Assembly: GCA_964023275.1 (NCBI GenBank)
Contig: OZ029913.1
Span: forward strand, 55,173,976-55,237,975
Length of the DNA stretch: 64,000 bases
Direction of reading: 5' to 3'
Source of the DNA: Norana najaformis
Lineage: Eukaryota > Annelida > Clitellata > Crassiclitellata > Hormogastridae
Part shown: positions 54,308 through 64,000 of the stretch, in pieces
Numbering within the stretch: position 1 is the stretch's first letter
Layout of the letters: every line of letters begins with the position of its first letter
Position numbers and translations under genes: made by a program
Notes under the pieces: model-generated
Databases searched by the model: none
Told to the model about the DNA's origin: nothing
What the model saw: only the letters and a program-made list of their open reading frames with translations

Positions 54308-54405
54308 CGATGATGATGATGATGATGATGATGACGACGACGACGACGACGACGATGATGATAGTAATAACTGTTATCATCATCATTATCATCATCATCA
54401 TACTT
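54308..54405. repeat. (GAT)n(GAC)n ... (ATC)n inverted array
   Basis: GAT and GAC repeats on the left and ATC repeats on the right are complementary. GATGATGATA (54354) and TATCATCATC (54375) can pair across an 11-base loop. Confidence 0.9.
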
Positions 54406-54555
54406 TTCATTGTCGTTTGCCCTTTAAGTTGCAAAGTTTGGGTTTATGGTCTGAAAAATCATTGCAATGTTCAGCTGCAAACTTACATCGTGAATGTTTC
54501 GCTCACAGTGGCGCTGCATAAGTCGTCCGATTAGATCGAATCTTTTGCAGCAGTC
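54406..54555. other. Unassigned
   Basis: No gene recognised. Confidence 0.4.
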
Positions 54556-54625
54556 TATTGGCTTCGTAGTAGCTAATAATTAAACATACTCTGGTAGGAT
54601 GGAGGTTCGACTCCGCTGCTCTCCA
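54556..54625 (+). mobile_element. tRNA-like SINE head
   Basis: B box GGTTCGACTCC at 54604-54614 is a near-perfect match to the RNA polymerase III consensus. GGCTTCGTAGTAGCTAATAA is a weak A-box region at a suitable distance. No full cloverleaf forms. Decayed SINE head more likely than tRNA gene. Confidence 0.5.
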
Positions 54626-54889
54626 AACGACTACGTCAATTAGACTTACCATTAGAAGGCTGATTGATTTGGAAATCCAGTGGACACTAAGATTCTAACC
54701 CGAGACCTTTTCTTGCGAGGTAATCTCGAGAACTAAGGTTGCCATTCTTATTCAAAGCTCGCCTTTTCGAGGTAAGCGCTGCCGGACCGAGTGTGTTTTG
54801 ACTGTAATAAATTCTCCCATATTTCTTCATTTGTTTCCATGACATCCAATGACGCGGATTTGTTTAAATTTATATGAAATGGAGAAAGC
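54626..54889. other. Unassigned
   Basis: No gene recognised. May be the remaining body of the SINE whose head is at 54556. Confidence 0.35.
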
Positions 54890-55682
54890 TTAGACAGGAC
54901 AGGATTGGGGAAGACTCAGTCTGAAATAGGAAGAAACATAGAACGATACTTAGAGTGATGCGAGAGGCACAGCGAGAGGAACAGAAATAGAGAGGAAGAC
55001 ACTGAATGAGAGGCGGAGTAACAGAGAGAGAGAGAGAGAGAGACAGAGAGAGAGAGAGAGATGCAGACAGATACAGTAACAGCAACAGATTAAAAGACAG
55101 AGGCAACAGCACATGCAGAACCAGTAGCAGACAAACAGATTTGCAAAACAAGAAGCAGAGACATGCATTTATTTGCACGGAGACACATAAACAGGGAGGC
55201 ATACAGAAAGACAGACTTACAGGCAACCAAAGAGGCAGACAGAGACGGGAAGTACCCTAAGACAACACTTATTTAAACTGCATATAGAGTCAGACAGACA
55301 AGCAGACAGACACACAGACAGACAGACAAAAGCAAGCGACAAAAGCGATATAGTTCATAGTTCTAGGAAACTAGAATACTAGACAGAGGGAATAAAAGCA
55401 ACTGAGACAAAGGCAGAGAGACGCACTCACTACGACAAATATAAAGCCAGAAACAGCAGATAGAGGCAGAGATACACATGCAGACACAAAGATACACACA
55501 GTAATTAGGGCAGGGACAGAGACATTATGAGAAACAAACAACACAGAGACTGAGGCACAGACAGACACACACACAGACACACAGGCACACAGACACAGAC
55601 ACACATAGGTGCACAGACAGTCATAGGTGCACAAACACACATAGGTACACAGACACATATAGGTGCACAGACACACAGGTGC

Positions 55683-55715
<33 letters not shown>

Positions 55716-55720
55716 TTCTT
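54890..55720. repeat. Purine/ACA-rich array region
   Basis: GAGA (55020-55062), ACAGACAG (55288-55328), an ACACATAGGTGCACAGAC repeat of about 20 bases in five degenerate copies (55595-55690) and pure GACA (55685-55715). The Cys/Val/Ser/Leu minus frames are repeat translations. Confidence 0.85.
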
Positions 55721-55974
55721 TGAAAAGACGCTGGCGTCATTTGAGCCCAAGGGGATTTCCCGCGGGTTAAGCCAAGGCCAAAGGGTTAGACGTGGAGTTG
55801 ACAATGGTCGTGAAAAAAACAACCACCTCCATCGGGACAGACGTTGGCAGAGACAAACGCAGAGACAAAGAAAGATACAGGTCAACAGAAGGACTAATAA
55901 ACAGACGGACGAACAAACAGAGGGACGAACAGACACAAACAATGGTCAACGCGTTACTTGTAAATAAACGACGT
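55721..55974. other. Unassigned
   Basis: No gene recognised; AGACAAACGCAGAGACAAAG-type purine content continues. Confidence 0.4.
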
Positions 55975-56172
55975 ATGTATGTATGCATGTGTCTGTATGT
56001 ATATGTGTACCTGTGGACTTATGTATATATATACGTATATATGTAAGTATGCATACATGTATGTACCTATGTATGTACCGATGTATGTATGTATGTATGT
56101 ATATGTGAATGTATTTATGCACGCGTGTATGTATGCGTGTATGTATGTAGGAAGTATGTAATGTAATGTAAT
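55975..56172. repeat. TATG array (short)
   Basis: TATGTATG units with variants. It opens with TATGTATGTATGCATGTGTC and the main array at 56643 opens similarly (CGTATGTATGTGTGCATGTGTC), sharing about 90 bases to CATGTATGTACCTATGTATG. The two appear to be a duplication. Confidence 0.92.
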
Positions 56173-56392
56173 GACGACAATTTGTATAGCATCGTAATTA
56201 GTGCTCAGGGTACTTCTAGAGAATAGAAGGCAGGAGGTATGTTTAGTATGGGCCAGTACTTACAATCCTGGGGAGTTCTTGTCAATTTGAGTCGCATTCG
56301 GACCATCCTACCCCACCCTCCTCTTCCCCCTCCGCTCCCTCTCCTCCTCCTTTTCCTGTTCCTCCTCTGCCTGCCTTCAATCGCTGCCAACT
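56173..56392. other. Polypyrimidine tract ending in TAG
   Basis: From 56305 to 56375 the + strand is a C and T tract (CCTCCTCTTCCCCCTCCGC), ending in AACTAG at 56393. The arrangement resembles a 3' splice site. Confidence 0.35.
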
Positions 56393-56395
56393 AGA

Positions 56396-56620
56396 GTCGA
56401 TTAATCAATTCGTGGGCCAAAGTGACTGCTGTCGGAGATGCGAACTCCACCTGTCTGGATCTTCTACACCAGTTACAGCGACTGCTGCTGCTGCTGCTGC
56501 TGCAGCTGCTTCTGATGCCACCGAAGTATCGACAGCATCAATGGTTGGTTCCGCCAGTTCCGCTCGCAAAAGGAACAAAGTGGCCTAATGGTTGGCGCGC
56601 TGTTACAGTTGGCAAAGGGT
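56396..56620 (+). CDS. Weak candidate internal or terminal exon
   Basis: After the polypyrimidine tract and TAGAG, one frame is open for about 74 codons to TAA near 56620: RLINSWAKVTAVGDANSTC, then LDLLHQLQR, a run of leucines from eight CTG codons, and MPPKYRQHQWLVPPVP. Joining it to the exon ending at 52593 would keep phase (GG plus T). A second frame is also open and reads a polyalanine run, so coding status is ambiguous. The 3' end runs into a tRNA-like SINE head. Weak points are the non-canonical GAG acceptor, low-complexity core and lack of homology. Confidence 0.2.
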
Positions 56621-56646
56621 AAAACAGCACCAGGTCGAGAACTATG
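56576..56646 (+). mobile_element. tRNA-like SINE head
   Basis: GTGGCCTAATGGTTGGCGCG is a good A-box region and CCAGGTCGAGAACT a B-box-like motif 50 bases on. It is cut off by the TATG array, so only the head remains. Confidence 0.45.
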
Positions 56647-59600
56647 CATGCACGTATGTATGTGTGCATGTGTCTATATGTATGTGTGTACCTGTGGCCT
56701 TATGTATATATACGTATATATGTAAGTATGTATACATGTATGTACCTATGTATGTATGAATTTATGTATGCATGTATGTATGTATGTATGTTTGTATGCA
56801 TGTATGTATGTATGTATGTTTGTATGCATGTATGTATGTATGTATGTATTTATGTATGTATGTATGTAAGTATGTACTTATGGATGTATGTATGTATGTA
56901 TTTATGGATGTATAAATGTATGTATTTATGGATGTATATATGTATGTATGTATTTATGCATGTATGTATTTATGGATGTATATATGTATGTATTTATGGA
57001 TGTATATATGTGTGCATGTATTTATGCATGTATGTACTTATGGATGTATGTATATATGTATTTATGTATGTATGTATGTATGTGTGCATGTATTTATGGA
57101 TGTATGTATTTATGTATGCATGTATTTATGTATGCATGTATTTATGGATGTATATATGTATGTATATATGTATGTATGTATTTATGCAAGTATGTATTTA
57201 TGGATGTATATATGTATGTATTTATGGATGTATATATGTATGTATGTATTTATGCATGTATGTATTTATGGATGTATGTATATATGTATTTATGTATGTA
57301 TGTATGTACGTATGTATTTATGCATGTATGTATTTATGGATGTATGTATATATGTATTTATGTATGTATGTATGTATGTGTGCATGTATTTATGGATGTA
57401 TGTATTTATGTATGCATGTATTTATGGATGTATATATGTATGTATTTATGGATGTATATATGTATGTATGTATTTATGCATGTATGTATTTATGGATGTA
57501 TATATGTATGTATTTATGGATGTATGTATGTATGTATGTATTTATGCATGTATGTATTTATGGATGTATGTATATATGTATTTATGTATGTATGTATGTA
57601 TGTATGTGTGCATGTATTTATGGATGTATGTATTTATGTATGCATGTATTTATGGATGTATGTATTTATGGATGTATGCATTTTTGTATGCATGTATTTA
57701 TGGATGTATGTATTTATGGATGTATGTATGTATGTATGGATGTATGTATGGATGTATGTATGTATGTATGTATTTATGAATGTAAGTATTTATGGATGTA
57801 TGTATTTATGTATGTATGGATGTATGTATGTATGTATGTATTTATGAATGTAAGTATTTATGGATGTATGTATGTATGTATTTATGTATGTATGTATGTA
57901 TGTATGGATGTATGGATGTATGTATGTATGGATGTATGTATGTATTTATGGATGTATGTATGTATGTATGTATGTATGCATTTATGGATGTATGTATGTA
58001 TGTATGTATTTACGGATCTATGTATTTATAGATGTATGTATGCATGTATGTATTTATGGATGTATGTATTTATGGATGTATGTATGTATGTATGTATGTA
58101 TTTATGGATGTATGTATGTATGTATTTATGAATGTATGTATGTATTTATGCATGTATGTATCTATGGATGTATGTATGTATGTTTTTATGGATGTATGTA
58201 TGCATGTATTTATGGATGTATGTATTTATGGATGTATGTATTTATGTATGTATTTATGTATGTATGTATTTATGGATGTATGTATTTATGTATGTATGTA
58301 TGTATGTATGTATGTATGTATGTATGTATCTATGGATGTATATATGTATGTATGTATGTATGGATGTATGGATGTATGTATGTATGTATGTATGTATGTA
58401 TGTATGTATTTATGGATGTATGTTTGTATGTATGTATGTATGCATTTATGGATGTATGTATGTATGGATGTATGGATGTATGTATGTATGTATGTATGTA
58501 TTTATAGATGTATGTATGTATGTATGTATTTATGGATGTATGTATTTATGGATGGATGTATTTATAGATGTATGTATTTATGGATGTATGTATGTATGTA
58601 TGTATTTATGCATGTATGTATTTATGGATGTATGTATGTATGTTTTTATGGATGTATGTATGTATGTTTTTATGGATGTATGTATGTATGTATTTATGGA
58701 TGTATGTATGTATGTATTTATGGATGTATGTATGTATGTATGTATTTATGGATGTATGTATTTATGGATGTATGTATTTATGGATGTATGTATTTATGGA
58801 TGTATGTATGTATGTATGTATGTATTTATGGATGTATGTATGTATGTATGTATGTATTTATGGATGTATGTATGTATGTATGTATGTATTTATGGATGTA
58901 TGTATGTATGTATGCATTTATGGATGTATGTATGTATGTATTTATGGATGTATGTATTTATGGATGTATGTATGTATTTATGGATGTATTTAGGAATGTA
59001 TGTATGTATGTATTTATGGATGTAAATATGTATGTATGTATTTATGGATGTATGTATGTATGTATTTATGGATGTATGTATGTATGTATTTATGGATGTA
59101 AATATGTATGTATTTATGGATGTATGTATGTATGTATGTATTTATGGATGTAAATACGTATGTATGTATTTATGGATGTATGTATGTATGTATTTATGGA
59201 TGTAAATATGTATGTATTTATGGATGTATGTATGTATGTATGTATTTATGGATGTATGTATGTATGTATGTATGTATTTATGGATGTATGTATGTATGTA
59301 TGCATTTATGGATGTATGTATGTATGTATTTATGGATGTATGTATTTATGGATGTATGTATGTATTTGTGGATGTATTTAGGAATGTATGTATGTATGTA
59401 TTTATGGATGTAAATATGTATATGTATTTATGGATGTATGTATGTATGTATTTATGGATGTATGTATTTATGAATGTATATATGTATTTATGGATGTATT
59501 TAGGAATGTATGTATGTATGTATTTATGGATGTATGTATGTATGTATGTATTTATAGATGTATGTATTTATGGATGTATGTATATATTTTTGGATGTATT

Positions 59601-59725
59601 TAGGAATGTATGTATGTATGTATTTATGGATGTATGTATGTGTGTATGTATTTATGGATGTATGTATTTATGGATGTATGTATGTATGTATGTAGATATT
59701 TATGGATGTATGTATGTTTGTTTGT
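56643..59725. repeat. 3.1 kb TATG/TTTATGGATG array
   Basis: This is the largest repeat in the window. The basic unit is TATG. A second word, TTTATGGATG, recurs every 20-40 bases through nearly the whole array and is joined by TTTATGCATG in the left half. The word TTTAGGAATG appears only near the right end (about 58990, 59378, 59501 and 59609). The stretch before 58991 and the stretch before 59379 are nearly identical for well over 100 bases, so there is a 388 bp higher-order duplication. Plus-strand frames of up to 495 codons (Met-Tyr-Val-Cys, Leu-Trp-Met-Tyr) follow from the unit. The antisense is closed by TAA. Confidence 0.97.
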
Positions 59726-60194
59726 GTGCTTATTTGTTTGTTGTATCGTTGCTTTCATTATACTGTAGCTTTTAATGAACATATTGTTGGGATACGATGT
59801 TACGTCGTTGAGTGCGATTTGCCAACCGTCGTTTCAGTTCAGCCCAAAAGAGTTCGGGGAGTAATTCTCCCGTAAACACATTCCTCATTTATATGGCGCC
59901 AGCTTCCTGGCTTTGAACGGGAACAATCAACAGACAAACTGCACTGGGCACTCAATATTTGTCTGGATTTTAGAGAACTTGGTCCAATATAGACTTCGTC
60001 TGATCGCAAGTGCTACTGATATAATTCTGTTTGAAATGCAAAACTTGGCTTTCACTTTTAATGTCCATTTGCTAATTTTTTACAGCCCGAAGCTTCCGTT
60101 TTCTCTGGGTCGATCGATCGATGGAAATGCGGAGAAAAAATCTCCACTGTTAACCACATATTCGATTATAATTATCAATACGTCTTTCATATTT
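59726..60194. other. No gene recognised
   Basis: Unassigned. TTTATATGGCGCCAGCTTCC near 59887 recalls a retroelement tip. Confidence 0.4.
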
Positions 60195-60322
60195 CTCTCA
60201 CCGTCTCTGTCTCTGTGTCTCTGCCTGTGTCTCTGTTTTTGTATGTATTCCTCTGTTTTTAGGCCATTTTCTCTTGTTTTTCTTTCTTTTTCTTCTCTCT
60301 CTCTTTTCTCTTTCTCTCTCTG

Positions 60323-60358
<36 letters not shown>

Positions 60359-60480
60359 TCTAATTCTCTCTCTTGCCCTGTCGTTTCCTTTCTAATTTTC
60401 TTGCTGTGTCTCTTTTCCTTTTTATAACTTTGTTTCGTGGTTTCCAACTTTCTATCTGACTCTTCACTCTGCATCTATCG
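60195..60480. repeat. Pyrimidine-rich TCTCTG tract
   Basis: TCTCTGTCTCTG units, with a pure CT run at 60342-60361. Ser/Leu frames are artefacts. Confidence 0.9.
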
Positions 60481-60686
60481 TGTCCACTTGGACTCTGAAA
60501 AGGGTCGAATTGCACCTTTTTCTGACCATTATCTGTCTTTGAATTCTGAACGTTACTCTGTTGTCTAATGAATTCTGAATTGCACCAAATTCAATGTTTT
60601 TCCATTCTGAATTTCTCCGTTTGCTCTGTTAGGCTAATTAAATAGTTTGCAATACAAAACAACACGAGCAGGTGTAAAAGCGGTTT

Positions 60687-60757
60687 AATATTTAATATTC
60701 ATGAGCTGATCTCTTCAATATTCATGAGCTGATTATTTTAATATTCATGAGCTGATT
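60687..60757. repeat. 23 bp tandem repeat, 3 units
   Basis: The core AATATTCATGAGCTGAT occurs three times at 23-base spacing; only the bases between cores differ. Each core contains the palindrome TCATGA. Confidence 0.95.
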
Positions 60758-61194
60758 TGTTACAAAGGACTCTGCCAAGAAGGCGAGAAACTTACGAAGC
60801 GCCTTAATGAAACAAAATAAGTAATTAAGGCAATAACGATGAATAATGAAATGATGATCTCGTATCCATGACAGCAATGCTGACATATTTTAAATTCACT
60901 GATGATTATGACGACTACGACTACGATGATGATAAAACAGAACAACAAAAGGTTACTTTATTATGATATCGGTGACAATGCCAGTTAGGATTAACGTTCT
61001 AGGTAGCTCTATGATGCTGATGAGCTAACATCGATGTCAAGAGTTCGTTTAACTCATTTAAGTTAAGGCAACATACTTCTTTCCAAGCATCCAAAGAAAC
61101 TCAGATGACGGATGTTCGGTGAGGTCGGCTGAGGAGCAAACTTGACATCAGCAATCGAGCAAACAGGACACTTTATTTTTAACCTCCCGACTTG
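60758..61194. other. No gene recognised
   Basis: Unassigned; short GATGATTATGACGACTACGA run near 60900-60930. Confidence 0.4.
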
Positions 61195-61340
61195 CAATGG
61201 TAAATGTAAAAATGTAAATTTGTATATTTCCATTAACGACCGTATGGCCTTCACCCTGCTCATTTTTCAGTGAATTTATCGGATCCTTCACCACCGCTGC
61301 CCGTTTGAATGGGTGTCACGCCATTTGGTACTCATTTATA
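61195..61340 (+). mobile_element. Family F interspersed repeat
   Basis: ATGGTAAATGTAAAAATG, TAACGACCGTATGGCC, TTTTTCAGTGAATTTATCGG and ATCCTTCACCACCGCTGCCC. It matches the inverted copy at 44.6-44.8 kb and part of the SINE E locus at 47.0 kb. Confidence 0.55.
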
Positions 61341-61799
61341 TGGAGGATCCAGTAGACGAACGATTTCGTGATATTCCACAGAGGGTCACACATCCAAGTT
61401 CTAATACGACTCGGTTTATGCTACTTCGCTGCGCCTGCCAGCGTCGTATACAAAAATCCAAGGGACCAACAGTATGCATGTATATAGTATCCATTGACGT
61501 CGACATGTAGTATCCACTGACGTCAGTTTTAGTTTACATTACAATGCATTATGTAAAGCTATGTAACTGTTTGGACTAAGTAAGATCCTTCATCACTGTT
61601 GCTTGTGTGAACAAGCACAACAACATTTTAGATCCCTGCGCACATACCGTGCTAGCTTGATGTACAAGCCTCTTAAAACTAGTCACGATCTGGATTCGAT
61701 CCGCCATTCTCTTTCGCACAGGATTGATATGGTCCTCTTTACCGAAGTAATATACAAAGATCCATGTATATATGGAATATTCTAAGTAAATGAGAGGAG
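61341..61799. other. No gene recognised
   Basis: Unassigned; TAGTATCCATTGACGTCGAC and TAGTATCCACTGACGTCAG form a small imperfect direct repeat at 61486-61525. Confidence 0.4.
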
Positions 61800-61960
61800 C
61801 AGTGGCGGCTCCAGGATTATTGTGTGAGGAAGAGTATTTCCAGGGGGCTCCACAATCTGACAGTCCAGTATGCATGGGTCTGGTGTGAGGGGCCCGAGAC
61901 ATAACAAAGAGGGGCGCAGGAGGCGAACCGCACCCATGCCTATAGCCAAATCCGCCACTG
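61800..61960. mobile_element. Short hAT-like MITE
   Basis: Starts CAGTGGCGGCTCCAGG and ends AATCCGCCACTG, so CAGTGGCGG is perfectly inverted at the two ends, 161 bases apart. Such CAGTGGCGG ends are typical of non-autonomous hAT elements. Flanks GAGAGGAG and TGAAGGAG share the last five bases, a possible decayed 8-base target duplication. No coding capacity. Confidence 0.65.
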
Positions 61961-62244
61961 TGAAGGAGCTGTATCAGAATAAAATGATACGGAAGAGGAA
62001 GAAGATGCTGATGACAAAGTAATGTCTGGTGGCTGACTGTACAGAAAACACGCACAATTATTCGCTTGATGTGGCCATAAAAGTAGTTGATGATTCCGAT
62101 AATGGCGCCGATAATACACATCGGATGACGATGATTGTGATATAAAAAATGAAAGAAGAAAAAACGATGATGCAAAACAGTAAGAGTAGGTTGGTATATG
62201 CATGGTTTTCTTGTAAGTATGCTTGCATGTTTGTGTATGTGTGT
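61961..62244. other. Unassigned
   Basis: No gene recognised. The 235-codon minus frame spanning 61576-62283 crosses the hAT-like MITE and has no recognised domain. Confidence 0.4.
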
Positions 62245-62545
62245 ATCTAAAGAATTAATATAGCGCCTTTTAAGTACCCTCAAAAGCGTTGTGCTCTCTA
62301 TCCAAAGTAGTACTAAAGTTCATTACGAACGTCAATTTCATCTTTAAGCTAATAGTGCTAAGATAACTGAAAAAGTCACCACTGGCTGGCTCTCGCATAC
62401 ACGTAGGGCCCAACCAACGAGGTCCCATCCTCGATTGATACCTAGCACAATGATAGCATGTTCCGTTAACACTACGTTCCTGGCAGGTGAACAATACTGC
62501 AATCAACAAGTCCAACTCCAGGGCGCCGCCCACCAACTGACAAAT
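62245..62545. other. Unidentified interspersed repeat
   Basis: TTAATATAGCGCCTTTTAAG and GTACTAAAGTTCATTACGAAC recall the stretch near 53001-53045 (GTGCTAAAGTTCATTGAGAAC). A 100-codon minus frame (62270-62572) has no domain. Confidence 0.4.
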
Positions 62546-62884
62546 GCTTTTCACATACATAAATAGGACCAATCACCATGCTTTTCACATACAAAAATAG
62601 GACCAATCACCATGCTTTCACATACATAAATAGGACCAATCACCATGCTTTTCACATACATAAATAGGACCAATCACCATGCTTTTCACATACATAAATA
62701 GGACCAATCACCATGCTTTTCACATACATAAATAGGACCAATCACCATGCTTTTCACATGCATAAATAGGACCAATCACCATGCTTTTCACATACATAAA
62801 TAGGACCAATCACCATGCTTTTCACATACATAAATAGGACCAATCACCATGCTTTTCACATACATAAATAGGACCAATCACCAT
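62546..62884. repeat. 34 bp satellite, 10 units
   Basis: Ten head-to-tail units start GCTTTTCACATACATAAATA and end GGACCAATCACCAT. Differences are one missing T (about 62611), one A for T (62595) and one G for A (about 62760). An eleventh partial unit diverges at GGGTTTCATATAAATAATAA. The total of 339 bases equals 10 x 34 minus one. Confidence 0.97.
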
Positions 62885-63520
62885 GGGTTTCATATAAATA
62901 ATAAGGTAGCGAGTGTCATGATGGGAGAAAGGAACCCCCACTTCCAGTACTTTAGACCCATTTGCCCAGACATATTCGCTCCTATCAGTAGGTCTTTCTT
63001 CAATGAAGCCATGCAAATCGCATCCTGCACGTCGGATTAAACGCGACATACTCTCCATGACTGTCGATTGCCGAAAGCGCACAATATAAATTCATAATAT
63101 TTGGACGAACTTCAATGGCTGCTGTAGTCCGGATTACATCCCAGAGCTGTATGTTTCTGTCTCCACTCTTCCTCGATCATCAAACCCCGCGTCCTACAAA
63201 GCGTTGTGGTGATCTCACTGCCCCCCCCCCATGCCACAAATAAACAAACTTACATACACACCGCGGCTTCTTTTGTATTTCGAGAGTCTTTATGGAACAG
63301 TCTTCTTTCCACTGACACTCGTCCATTTCCTATTGCTTCTGTGGATAGCATTAGGGTTTGTAAGACAAACAAATTTTTCATGCATTCGACTGATATCCGT
63401 GTATGGGACACTTCTGAGCGATGATTTTGAGCCGCTCTGCTTAAGTTCTGCTGCAATTACGAATACGACTACAACTTACATGAAATATATATTGACAACC
63501 TACATTGAGAAACAAATATT
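62885..63520. other. No gene recognised
   Basis: Unassigned. The 86-codon minus frame ending in the satellite and the 72- and 123-codon plus frames at 63206-63602 show no domain. Confidence 0.4.
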
Positions 63521-64000
63521 ATGCATATATATATATATATACAGTACATGTATTGTGACATATATGCATATCAAATGTCTGAAGCATAAAACCGAGAGAT
63601 AAAAATAAATAGACATTACGATCGGAGGAGCAGATCTCTTCGTCTCGTCTCGTGACGTGCAAATATTCTTCGATGGTGATGACAAACATGATGCCTGTTG
63701 CTGTAGCCACGGATGCTGGCTTTATGACTAGTTTTATCCCTCTGGTAGTAGTAGTGGGGGGAATTGAATAGAAGGAAAGGCGGAAGAAGGAGGGATGGGA
63801 AGAGCGAGGGATAAAAGGATGGATGAAAGGAGTGATAAAAACAGGGATGGAAGGAGTTGTTATTGGAACATTCGAGATTGTAAGGCGAGGGCTATTAAGT
63901 AGAGAACCAGCAGAGTTAGGTTAGACATTAGTCGTTAGGTAGAGGAAGGATAGAATCATTCGCTGTCCAGTGCCTGACGAGACTATATGTTAAATAAAAG
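63521..64000. other. No gene recognised
   Basis: A TATATA run (63526-63542) and a purine-rich patch (63764-63855) with GGGATGGAAGG-type words. Otherwise unassigned. Confidence 0.4.

Noticed and set aside
56643..59725. Long plus-strand frames (up to 495 codons) rich in Met, Tyr, Val and Cys
   Set aside because: They are a TATG tetranucleotide array read as codons; no start context, no non-repeat domain, and overlapping frames are equally open.
61576..62283. 235-codon minus-strand frame
   Set aside because: It runs through an hAT-like MITE and repeat sequence and shows no known domain; I could not support it as a gene.

Overview
The window looks like intergenic or intronic DNA from an animal, most likely a marine invertebrate; the phylum cannot be assigned from the sequence. 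The evidence is eukaryotic. There are degenerate CR1/L2-type non-LTR reverse transcriptase fragments, SINEs with tRNA-like heads and B-box motifs, solo LTR candidates, hAT-like and Tc1/mariner-like non-autonomous DNA elements, many tri- and tetranucleotide arrays, and a signal-peptide exon ending in a strong GTAAGT splice donor. I see no operon, no bacterial gene, no CRISPR array and no intact functional tRNA or rRNA gene. Most long open frames here are microsatellites read as protein.

Layout. 0-5.5 kb: CTGT, TCTCTG, GAT, AAT and ATC arrays. 5.5-7.4 kb: a 1.9 kb 5'-truncated L2/CR1-like element on the minus strand, called family A here. 8-18 kb: SINE copies, a repeat present twice (10.6 and 12.4 kb), tRNA-like heads and the first copies of a second LINE family, family B, whose 3' tail is (ATTACG)n. 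18-25 kb: two copies of a 237 bp SINE, a GATA/GACA/GA array, an unrecognised open frame near 20.7-21.1 kb and a doubtful Tc1-like remnant. 27.7-28.9 kb: an ATCC/ATGC array open in all six frames. 29.7-32 kb: an hAT-like MITE and a SINE split by a solo LTR. 33-39.2 kb: a 30 bp tandem array, three 3' fragments of a third LINE type (family D), a palindromic tandem array, a family B copy split by a solo LTR, and a 292-residue reverse transcriptase C-terminal frame. 39.7-47.2 kb: family A tail, a 420 bp TA-flanked MITE, AGAC pentamers, a family B insertion flanked by a 39 bp target duplication, and a 38-unit satellite of 43 bp grown inside a SINE. 47.5-50.6 kb: purine-rich arrays. 51.6-52.6 kb: a solo LTR, a CpG-rich stretch and the one good candidate for a host-gene exon. 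53-64 kb: more family B, a 3.1 kb TATG array, an hAT-like MITE and a 34 bp x 10 satellite.

How it fits together. The window is a nested record of retrotransposition. LINE families A, B and D leave short 5'-truncated copies whose 3' ends run into simple repeats, so retroelement tails appear to seed part of the microsatellite content. The SINEs probably use LINE enzymes: one carries a 3' tip resembling that of family A. Later insertions split earlier ones, giving a relative chronology. The candidate gene at 52.5 kb would have its later exons to the right, and most of what follows would then be intron. No previously undescribed enzymatic system was found. The most notable structures are the SINE-born 43 bp satellite, the nested solo LTRs, the duplicated blocks inside the tetranucleotide arrays, and the secretory first exon.
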